Shown: positions 14,479-20,529 of the stretch, in pieces
Layout of the letters: each line of letters begins with the position of its first letter
Position numbering within the stretch: position 1 is the first letter of the stretch
Source: a virus
Strand: one strand, 5' to 3'
DNA length: 20,529 nucleotides
Virus record (IMG/VR): IMGVR_UViG_3300025728_000263
Span: 1 to 20,529 of that record
The notes under the pieces: model-generated
What the model saw: the letters and a program-made list of their open reading frames with translations, nothing else
What the model was told of the DNA's origin: nothing
Databases searched by the model: none
Program-made: the position numbers and the translations under genes

Positions 14479-15069
14479 GTCGTCGTTGTCCATGCGAAAA
14501 TAGCCGGCCTGCAAGCGGTTAAAATCAACCAGCTTCAGCCCCTCCAGATCCGCCACACGCGCACCGGACAATGCAGCAAACAACACCAGCTCGCGCTGCT
14601 CATCATCGCCACCCACCTCACGGTTGGCCGCTCGCACGTCGCCCACAGTCGGCGAGCGCAAGGCCAGCTTGTCGACGGTCACGCCATTGATTTCACTCGG
14701 ACACGACAGCGTCACCAGCACCTGATCGGTGGTCAGCGACAACCACGCCGGCATCGAGTCCGAATAATCGGTTTTCGGTACCAGGTGCGAATACGCCGCC
14801 TGCACGCGGCGATAGTCGGCCATCTTGAGGCCTTCAAGATCCTTCAGCCCGACTTCAGCCAGACCGGCGAACAACATCAGCTCGCGCTGTTCGTCGTCAC
14901 CATTGGCGGCGCGATCGGCCGCGCGTACCGCACGCACGGTCGGGGCACGCAGGGTCAACGCCTCGACGTCGACGCTATTGGCTTGGCTTGGGCGGGTCAG
15001 GGTTACGACGGCACCGATTGCACTGAGCGACAGCCAGGCAGGCAGGGTTTTAGCGATTACTTGAGTCAT
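14470..15069 (-). CDS. E: Phage tail assembly chaperone (gpE/Mu gp41-like), internally duplicated
   Basis: This 199-residue protein consists of two tandem copies of one 88-residue unit: residues 9-96 and 106-193, joined by VPKTDYSDS. Aligned without gaps, 48 of 88 residues are identical by my hand count. Both units contain PAWLSL, a VTL...PS strand, GDDEQREL, LFA and DLEGLK. Usual gpE/gp41-type proteins have one copy (about 90-120 residues). It lies between tail tube and tape measure genes, the position of tape-measure chaperones. The stop codon sits at a candidate +1 frameshift site leading into an E'-like extension. Confidence 0.85.
   Translation of the reverse strand: MTQVIAKTLPAWLSLSAIGAVVTLTRPSQANSVDVEALTLRAPTVRAVRAADRAANGDDEQRELMLFAGLAEVGLKDLEGLKMADYRRVQAAYSHLVPKTDYSDSMPAWLSLTTDQVLVTLSCPSEINGVTVDKLALRSPTVGDVRAANREVGGDDEQRELVLFAALSGARVADLEGLKLVDFNRLQAGYFRMDNDDGL
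14491..15045 (-). repeat. Tandem duplication inside the E gene
   Basis: Units at 15045-14782 and 14754-14491 (minus strand, 264 nt each) encode the two homologous halves of the E protein. They are about 55% identical at protein level, so the duplication is not recent. The spacer is 27 nt. Confidence 0.85.
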
Positions 15070-15082
15070 CTGGATCTATTCC

Positions 15083-15586
15083 TTACAGGCCGAGTGCTTG
15101 GCGCACTTCGAGCAGTTGGTCTTTGCCGTCGATCACCTGAATGCCGGCGACCATGTCGATTTCGTACATCAGGCGCCCGTCAATTTCGAGCTTGTAGTAC
15201 GTGACCGAAACGGCGTGTTTGATCTCGGCCGCATCACCGGCTTTCCAGTCACCGAGGTCGACCTCTTTGAGGCGACCGCGCAGAGTGGCAACGACCGCTG
15301 TCACCGCGCCTTTTTGGCCCTTGAAGGCACCTCGGAACGTGGCGTTGAACGCCGTGCCGTCGGCCAGGCCGAAGTACTTCAGCGACTCGCGGCGCACGCC
15401 CTTGGTGACAAATGAGGCTTCCATTTTTTCCAGCCCCTGATCCATATCGATGGGGCCGGCCATGCCGCCGCCACGATATTCGTCGGTCTTGGTGGTCACC
15501 TTTGGCAGCGTCATGCTCGGCACGTCGCCGGAGAAGTTCACGCCGTCGACGAACAGGTTGGTGTTGTACAAAGTCTGAGGAATCAT
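15083..15586 (-). CDS. FII: Phage major tail tube protein (FII)
   Basis: This 167-residue protein polymerises into the inner tube of the contractile tail. MIPQTLYNTNLFVDGVNFSGDVPSMTLPK, the GGGMAGPIDMDQGLEKMEASF block and the C-terminal VSVTYYKLEIDGRLMYEIDMVAGIQVIDGKDQL pattern match P2 FII proteins, and length agrees with P2 (about 170). It follows the sheath gene with a 12-bp gap and precedes the E chaperone gene by 13 bp, the normal P2 and R-pyocin order. Confidence 0.95.
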   Translation of the reverse strand: MIPQTLYNTNLFVDGVNFSGDVPSMTLPKVTTKTDEYRGGGMAGPIDMDQGLEKMEASFVTKGVRRESLKYFGLADGTAFNATFRGAFKGQKGAVTAVVATLRGRLKEVDLGDWKAGDAAEIKHAVSVTYYKLEIDGRLMYEIDMVAGIQVIDGKDQLLEVRQALGL

Positions 15587-15598
15587 TGGTTACGCCCC

Positions 15599-16765
15599 TT
15601 AGGCTGCTTCAAGCACTTCGGTCATCCACTGATCGGTGACTTCGAAAAGGAAATTCGGGTTTTCTGCCGGCGGCACGTCGGTGAAACGGATGCGCCAATA
15701 CACCTTGCCCTGGGCAATCTGGCTGGCCGTGTTCAATTCGGTGTCGGCGAACACTTCAAAGTTGATGATTGCGCCCTGGGCTTTCAGGTCGCGCATGAAT
15801 GCATCAAGACCGTTTGTGACATCGGTCACGTAGGTCTTGGTGATCGAGCGGTCGACCGCCCACTTGTGTCCGGCCTGCACCGCGTCCATGAGAATGAACA
15901 GCGTGCGGACGCGGGTTACGAACGCCCACTTCGGATCGCTCGACAGCGTGCGGTTACCCCACAGGCGATAACCGTCGTCGCGAATGATCGTGGTGATATT
16001 GGCGTTGTTGAGCAGGTTGGCCCGGCAGGTTTCATCGCCGTCCAGGTACTCGACCGCGCGACCGGTACCGGTGATGCCGGTCAATTCCTTGTTCGATGGC
16101 GACGCCCAGAAACCGTATTCAGCATCCGTCCAGGCGAACAGCCCCGCCGCCCAAGCTGAGCCGGGCGCATCCACGGTTTTGCTGGTGATGGTGTCCCAAT
16201 ACTTGACGCCAGGATCGACCATGAACAGGTTGCGACTGCCGAAGTTATCGGCGTAGGCCATGGCGGCCTCGTCAGTGGTGCCAGGGCCGTCGATGATGCC
16301 GATGGCGCGCAGTTTCTGCGCCAAGCTATCGAGCGCCGTGGCCACCGCCTGAGTTGCGGTATGACCCGGCGCGATCAACAGCCGGGGCTGTGCGTTGAAC
16401 AAGCTTTTGCCGTCGAGCAACGCCTGCAAGCCAGTGCGCTGACCCGAGACCAGTTCGCCGCCGATGATCGCCGAGGTTTGCAGCGCAGCGTCTTCCAGCT
16501 TGGGCACACCGATGGCGACGATCACCGCCTTGGCTTTGACGTAGATCGCCTTACACGCCCTGGTGATCGCCGAATCGGCGCCGAAGGCGGCAATGGCTTC
16601 GCGCTCGGTGGTGATCAAATTCAGTTCGCCGGCTTTCGCCGTGCCGCCGCCGAGAACGCCCGGGGTGAAGGTGTCGCACAAACCGATAATCGACGACGAG
16701 GGCAGCGAGATGGTGCGCGCGCCGGTGTCGACCGACGTGGTCGTGACGCCGTGGAAAAAACTCAT
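15599..16765 (-). CDS. FI: Phage tail sheath protein (FI)
   Basis: This 388-residue protein forms the contractile outer sheath. The N-terminus MSFFHGVTTTSVDTGARTIS, the SSIIGLCDTF strand, LIAPG, the central WDTITSKTV...GSAWAAGLFAWTDAEYGFW and GNRTLSSDPKWAFVTRVRT near residue 280 are family hallmarks, and the C-terminal beta segment (KVYWRIRFTDVPPAENPNFLFEV) supports the call. The length matches P2 FI (about 396). It lies just after two terminator-like hairpins, the nearer only about 20 bp before its start, which is odd for such an abundant protein and suggests read-through, antitermination or RNA processing. Confidence 0.96.
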   Translation of the reverse strand: MSFFHGVTTTSVDTGARTISLPSSSIIGLCDTFTPGVLGGGTAKAGELNLITTEREAIAAFGADSAITRACKAIYVKAKAVIVAIGVPKLEDAALQTSAIIGGELVSGQRTGLQALLDGKSLFNAQPRLLIAPGHTATQAVATALDSLAQKLRAIGIIDGPGTTDEAAMAYADNFGSRNLFMVDPGVKYWDTITSKTVDAPGSAWAAGLFAWTDAEYGFWASPSNKELTGITGTGRAVEYLDGDETCRANLLNNANITTIIRDDGYRLWGNRTLSSDPKWAFVTRVRTLFILMDAVQAGHKWAVDRSITKTYVTDVTNGLDAFMRDLKAQGAIINFEVFADTELNTASQIAQGKVYWRIRFTDVPPAENPNFLFEVTDQWMTEVLEAA

Positions 16766-16786
16766 AAGGCTCAGTCTCCAGAAACG

Positions 16787-16810
16787 AAAAAGCCCCGCAT
16801 AAGCGAGGCT
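16787..16810 (-). terminator. Terminator-like hairpin upstream of sheath gene
   Basis: On the minus strand AGCCTCGC pairs with GCGGGGCT (one G-T pair), loop TTAT, followed by TTTTTCG. It is the second of two tandem hairpins after the fibre assembly gene. Confidence 0.7.
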
Positions 16811-16843
16811 GTGAGGGTGTGCGTGTTACGCGCAATGGAAAAG

Positions 16844-16868
16844 AAAACGCCCCGTCAGTGCGGGGCGT
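16844..16868 (-). terminator. Terminator hairpin after fibre assembly gene
   Basis: On the minus strand ACGCCCCG pairs perfectly with CGGGGCGT, loop CACTGA, followed by TTTTC. It starts immediately after the TAG of the fibre assembly gene. Confidence 0.8.
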
Positions 16869-17417
16869 CTATTGCAGCTCTGCCGGATCAGACGGCGGGG
16901 AATCCGGCCAACCTTGCGACAGCATGTCGTCGTGATACTCACGGGCCTCAATTGCCCGCAATAGCGTGAGCTCGCGGTCAAAGCAGGCTTGAACGTGTGC
17001 TCGCACAGCCTTGGCGATGGTGATGATTTGCGCCGATCCGATTTCGACAAACCCGCCGACCGTTTTGAAGTTGCAGCGGTATTCAGAATCGAGAACGGCG
17101 GACAATCCGGTACTGGCAATCAGCGCCTGGCTGTCTCGGGTCGTTTCGATTTTCAGGCCATCGACGACGACACCCGAGGCCTCGCGGCGATAGCGCTCAT
17201 CAGCGATCAACAATGCGGCATCAGGCGTACTGCTTGGGAACGGGAGCTTGACTAATTCCCCATCCTGCAAAGACCAAATACCGTCGGCCTCACTGATTGT
17301 TCGAAAATACAAATCGGCTTCAACTTCAAAGGCATCAGCCGGAATTCGCCCGTGAATCTCAGAGTTATATCGTCCGTTCAACGACGAATCAGCCCCAACG
17401 GTAACGTAATACTTCAT
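16869..17417 (-). CDS. Tail fibre assembly-type protein with DUF4376
   Basis: This 182-residue protein is directly downstream of the tail fibre gene (14-bp gap), where fibre chaperones normally lie. The N-terminal half (IPADAFEVEADLYFRTI, IWSLQDGELVKLPFP) resembles fibre-assembly proteins. The C-terminal half (ERYRREASGVVVDGLKIETT, DSQALIAS, GGFVEIGSAQIITIAKAVRA) fits DUF4376. It probably helps fold or attach the fibre trimer, a role inferred from position and family. AAGGGG precedes ATG 17417. It ends at a strong hairpin that separates the fibre cassette from the structural genes. Confidence 0.8.
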   Translation of the reverse strand: MKYYVTVGADSSLNGRYNSEIHGRIPADAFEVEADLYFRTISEADGIWSLQDGELVKLPFPSSTPDAALLIADERYRREASGVVVDGLKIETTRDSQALIASTGLSAVLDSEYRCNFKTVGGFVEIGSAQIITIAKAVRAHVQACFDRELTLLRAIEAREYHDDMLSQGWPDSPPSDPAELQ

Positions 17418-17431
17418 TGCTTAACCCCTTA

Positions 17432-18988
17432 TCACCGGCCAACCACTAACCAGCGGATGGACGCACCGAGCGTTTTAGGCGTAATAGCTCCACCGCTCAA
17501 AATATACGGCGCGGCATAAACATTGATTTCATTGAGCGCCGAAACAGCAATGCCGGACGGATAGCATGTTCCACCTCCATCCGAGCTGATCCCGCCCAGC
17601 GCCTTGTTCGGAAAAGCCATTGGCAGCGGTTGAACAATCGACGTGCTGCTACCGGGAATCGTCGAAAACCCCCACTGAACAATCCAGCCACCGAGCCAGC
17701 TCGGAAAAGCGATGTAGCCAGTGGTATTGAAAAGCGATAAAAAGCCAAACCGCAGCTTTTTGGGCGTCACAATCGTGGCGTCATCAGTACCCGCATCAGC
17801 CTGCGCCTGGGAGGCGATCCTGGCCGTACCCAGCTTGATTTCCGTGGCCTGCGTCGCCAAAGCCGCGAGCGCGGCAATGTCGATATTTCCCTGATTGATC
17901 GGCGCGTTCCACGCCTTAATGCACCACATGACAGACAAGTTGCGCGGACGGACAACGCCCGTTTGCACTGAGAACTGCGTCGTTGTCGATTGAGTGACGT
18001 AAAAGTTTTGGTTGGCCAGCTCGTCGAACTCGGTGTTGTTCCAGATATTGCCAGGGCTTGGCGTTCCGGAGTTACTTGCCACACCTCGCACACTTGAACC
18101 GAGCTGACTACTACCAATTGCTCGCCCAACATCCACACCGCGCCCATGATCCCAACCACGCAGGAATTCAGCCCGCGACTCGGGCAGTCGGAAATTGCCC
18201 GCACCCTCGCCGCCCTTGTTGAAGGCAGTACCGAGAAACGCCGCCAGATCGGGATAGACCGCGATGCTCTTGACACTGCCGTCCAGCTCCAGAAAGCCGG
18301 GTGCGACTTTGTCTAGCGGAAACGCAACCGTGGCACCCACAGGCAAGGCCGAGGCCTGGGCAATCATCGCCTCGATTTCGGTCTTGGTGTAAGTATCCTT
18401 GATGCCAAACCCGGCTAAGGTTGTTGGATTGGACCCGGACATGAACACGCCGCGATCATTCACAGTGACCTTTGTATACGTCCCGGCGGCCTTGTTCGCC
18501 GGCAGCAGTCCGTTGATCAAATCGTCCACATACCCGCGAGTGGCCAACACCACCGACGGGTCGATCTTCAACTGAATGTTCGAGGTGCCGCTGGTGATGA
18601 TGTGCATCCGCACCACTTGGTTGCGACCAGAGCCTTGGGCGAGTAACGGCTTGTAGCTCGGCGCCGCATTCGCCACCGCACAGAAAACGCCGTCCTTGTC
18701 TTCCAGCGCAAGTTCGCGAATCCACCAGCCGCCCACATCAGGCGGCAGTACCAGCTCGGCAATCAAGACATTGCTATCGGTGGGTGATACTCGCAGCTGA
18801 TTGAGCTGCGCCCGGTAAACCTGATTCACCAGTTTTGTTTGCGAGGGTTTGGGGACGGGGTCGGTGCCATTGGCGTCACCGATCAGCATGTAGCGCGGCT
18901 CCCAAGGGATGCCCAGCACGTCGCAGTTGGTTTTCTTGGCGGCGCCCTGCGTGGTGAGCATGCCGCCAAAAATAGAGTTTTTATCAAC
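17432..18988 (-). CDS. Phage tail fibre protein (P2 gpH-type N-terminus, collar domain, receptor-binding tip)
   Basis: This 518-residue fibre starts MVDKNSIFGGMLTTQGAAKK, as is usual for gpH-like proteins; ATG 18988 overlaps the gene I stop (ATGGTTGA). A longer start at 19036 (AGGGGAACC ATG) is possible and would overlap gene I by 53 bp. Residues 1-150 form the baseplate-attachment domain. LPVGATVAFPLDKVAPGFLE with FRLPESRAEFLRGWDHGRG (about 215-290) is the phage collar domain. The C-terminal 120 residues (GYIAFPSWLGGWIVQWGFST, then a Gly/Ser-rich end) look like a trimeric receptor-binding tip. It would bind the target cell surface and set killing or host range. No bacterial signal is present. 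Confidence 0.9.
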   Translation of the reverse strand, partial: VDKNSIFGGMLTTQGAAKKTNCDVLGIPWEPRYMLIGDANGTDPVPKPSQTKLVNQVYRAQLNQLRVSPTDSNVLIAELVLPPDVGGWWIRELALEDKDGVFCAVANAAPSYKPLLAQGSGRNQVVRMHIITSGTSNIQLKIDPSVVLATRGYVDDLINGLLPANKAAGTYTKVTVNDRGVFMSGSNPTTLAGFGIKDTYTKTEIEAMIAQASALPVGATVAFPLDKVAPGFLELDGSVKSIAVYPDLAAFLGTAFNKGGEGAGNFRLPESRAEFLRGWDHGRGVDVGRAIGSSQLGSSVRGVASNSGTPSPGNIWNNTEFDELANQNFYVTQSTTTQFSVQTGVVRPRNLSVMWCIKAWNAPINQGNIDIAALAALATQATEIKLGTARIASQAQADAGTDDATIVTPKKLRFGFLSLFNTTGYIAFPSWLGGWIVQWGFSTIPGSSTSIVQPLPMAFPNKALGGISSDGGGTCYPSGIAVSALNEINVYAAPYILSGGAITPKTLGASIRWLVVGR

Positions 18989-19595
18989 CATGGGGATATA
19001 CGTCCAATTCATCGAGGGTGTATTCGCTGACGCCATGGTTCCCCTGAACCATTACGTCCATGTCCGGGTTGCTCCACGGGTAAACGTCGATTTCATCACC
19101 GTCATAAACGGCAAATCCGACGTAGGTGTCCAAGCGGGTTTCAAGAGTGATGTCGAGGCCGGTCAGTTTCCGGCTGACGGGTTTGGCATCATCGATCAGG
19201 CGTTCGAGTTCGAGGTACATCTCTTCGGTGATGCCGGTGTCCAGCACGCCGACCTTCAACGCGAAGGTGCCCGGCACGCCTTCCGGAACGGTCTGCCACC
19301 ACTCAGAAATCTCGATCAGGTAGCCCAGCGGCTCGACCACGCGGCGCAGAGCGCCGATGGTGCCCTTGTGTTTGTGGATGTAATACGACGCCTTGATGGC
19401 CGCGCGCTTGGTCGCCTCAGACCATCGGTAGTCCCAGCGATCGACCGACCACGCCCACGCCAGATGCGGCAGCAGATGCACCGGACAGGTGTCGGGGTTG
19501 TAGAGATCGCGCAGTGGGACATTCGTCTTTTCGAAAAACGCGGCCTCCATGGCCCGTTCCAGTTGCGTGCTGTTGAGCGGCAGTAGACTTTTCAT
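18984..19595 (-). CDS. I: Phage tail protein I (baseplate, gpI)
   Basis: This 203-residue protein matches P2 gpI, a baseplate wedge component needed to attach the fibre. LLPLNSTQLERAMEAAFFEK at the N-terminus, then LPHLAWAWSVDRWDYRWSEA, KGTIGALRRVVEPLGY and the C-terminal GDEIDVYP complete the family pattern. ATG 19595 lies 1 bp after the J stop (19597-19599), showing tight operon packing. Its 3' end overlaps the start of the tail fibre gene. Confidence 0.93.
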   Translation of the reverse strand: MKSLLPLNSTQLERAMEAAFFEKTNVPLRDLYNPDTCPVHLLPHLAWAWSVDRWDYRWSEATKRAAIKASYYIHKHKGTIGALRRVVEPLGYLIEISEWWQTVPEGVPGTFALKVGVLDTGITEEMYLELERLIDDAKPVSRKLTGLDITLETRLDTYVGFAVYDGDEIDVYPWSNPDMDVMVQGNHGVSEYTLDELDVYPHG

Positions 19596-19596
19596 A

Positions 19597-20478
19597 TCAG
19601 CCCGCCAGCCTCACGCTGTAGCGCGTACAGAACGCCGCCTGAGCCTTGGTCGGGGCCAAGTCCTGCCAACCGACCAACTCAACCCGGGCAACGCCGGCAA
19701 CGTGCAACTGAGCGTCAACAGCGGAGCGGGCGACCTCGACGCCCAGCCGCTTACGTGGATTGATCCAGGCTGCCAATCGACTTATCGCTTCGGCCAAACT
19801 GGCATCCGCTTCCGGGCCGGCGCCGGCCATGTGCAAGATGGCGTCAATCTCGTAGCGGATCACCTGCGCGCTCTGCACGGTCACACGATCACCGACCGGG
19901 CGCACGTCATCGTCATTCAGCGCAGCGGCCACCGTCGCCAGCAGCTCCGGCGGCGCTTCACCCTCCCCATCAAACCCCAGCACCGTTACCGTAACGTAGC
20001 AAGGTGCCGGGCTTTCGGCCGTGGCGTCTGCCACCAGCCCAGAAGCGTTACGCGCATGCAGGATGTAGCTGTTACGTGGGCCGGCTGTGGTCAAACCCTC
20101 ATAGGCCAACTGGATGCGTTCGCGAAACGGGTCGTCGTCTTCCATGACCTTGGGCACCGGCGGAACCACCAGCAGATCCTCGGCCTGAATGACCAGGCGC
20201 TGCAGATTGACGTTGGCCCCCAAGTGATCGAGGTCGCCGCGAATGGCGTGCGCCAGCAATAGCGCCTTGCCGGCGTCATTGACCCGGGCGCGGTTGCCGA
20301 CCTTGTTGTAGGCCCCGACCTCAAGCACTTTGACCACTGGATCGCTTTCCAGCGCGGCCGTCCAGTTGCCACCCATGTACCCGCGAAAGACGCCTAAACC
20401 GTCCTGATAAACCTCTTCGAAGTCCAGAGGCTCCAGCACGGTCGGCGCCGGCAGCGACGACAGATCAACGGTACTCAT
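19597..20478 (-). CDS. J: Baseplate assembly protein J
   Basis: This 293-residue baseplate wedge protein of the P2 J family begins MSTVDLSSLPAPTVLEPLDF. Typical parts are NKVGNRARVNDAGKALLLA, ATGANLDRL-like GDLDHLGANVNLQRLV, and the ERIQLAYEGLTTAGPRNSYI block around residue 130. The C-terminal half holds VTVLGFDGEGEAPPELL and later INPRKRLGVEVARS. Its ATG (20478) overlaps the W stop as ATGA, so translation is coupled. It follows the P2 order W-J-I. Confidence 0.94.
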   Translation of the reverse strand: MSTVDLSSLPAPTVLEPLDFEEVYQDGLGVFRGYMGGNWTAALESDPVVKVLEVGAYNKVGNRARVNDAGKALLLAHAIRGDLDHLGANVNLQRLVIQAEDLLVVPPVPKVMEDDDPFRERIQLAYEGLTTAGPRNSYILHARNASGLVADATAESPAPCYVTVTVLGFDGEGEAPPELLATVAAALNDDDVRPVGDRVTVQSAQVIRYEIDAILHMAGAGPEADASLAEAISRLAAWINPRKRLGVEVARSAVDAQLHVAGVARVELVGWQDLAPTKAQAAFCTRYSVRLAG

Positions 20479-20529
20479 GCAGCCACCTCCAACGTGACGC
20501 CGTCGCCAAAGTACTTCCCGACGATTTGC
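20475..20529 (-). CDS. W: Baseplate assembly protein W (GPW/gp25 family), C-terminal end only
   Basis: The frame enters from the right edge and ends at TGA 20477-20475, overlapping the J start codon. Only the last 17 residues are visible (ending GDGVTLEVAA). The call rests mainly on position immediately before J, as in P2 and R-pyocins; sequence support is minimal. Confidence 0.6.
   Translation of the reverse strand, partial: QIVGKYFGDGVTLEVAA

Noticed and set aside
14137-15204. Long plus-strand open frame (355 residues) opposite genes T, E and FII
   Set aside because: It is antisense to well-supported genes in GC-rich DNA, has no family-like sequence, and its apparent internal repeat just mirrors the duplicated E gene.

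Overview
The window looks like a chromosomal segment of a Pseudomonas of the fluorescens/putida type. The flanking metabolic genes are GC-rich, a Pseudomonas-type DUF6124 protein is present, and the phage genes resemble the P2/phiCTX-derived tail clusters and R-type tailocins of pseudomonads. This assignment comes from remembered family resemblance; no database search was run.

Left flank (1-2489): the 3' part of an ornithine cyclodeaminase gene, then a CycA-like D-serine/D-alanine/glycine permease ending in a perfect 28-bp terminator palindrome. Facing it is a DUF6124 gene on the minus strand, with a long upstream region rich in hairpins.

Accessory region (about 3050-7440): visibly richer in A+T. 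It holds two small tail-to-tail hypothetical genes, a DUF2971 gene on the plus strand, and on the minus strand a 770-residue protein joining a SIR2-like NADase domain to a P-loop STAND-type NTPase. That architecture is typical of an anti-phage abortive-infection protein of the Avs5 kind.

Phage tail and lysis block (7440-20529, all minus strand, so transcribed right to left): W (partial)-J-I-tail fibre-fibre assembly-FI sheath-FII tube-E/E'-T tape measure-U-X-D-GH19 endolysin-Rz with nested Rz1-DNA adenine methylase. From W to the spanins this is the P2 tail order with lysis genes after D, as in R-type pyocins. The window shows no capsid, terminase, portal, repressor or integrase gene, so I cannot tell a tailocin from an intact P2-like prophage. 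The products would build a contractile tail (sheath, tube, tape measure, baseplate, fibre) and open the cell in three steps (endolysin, inner spanin, outer spanin). No holin is in view.

Most notable points: (1) the tail-assembly chaperone E is an internal tandem duplication, and its in-frame stop lies in CTT-TAA, after which the +1 frame encodes a GpE'-like tail with no conventional start codon. This suggests a programmed +1 frameshift resembling that of prfB. (2) A SIR2-STAND defence gene and a DUF2971 gene sit beside the tail block. (3) A LexA-type SOS box lies just upstream of the methylase and may instead serve a short plus-strand transcript ending at a strong terminator. (4) Four terminator-like hairpins lie inside the tail operon.
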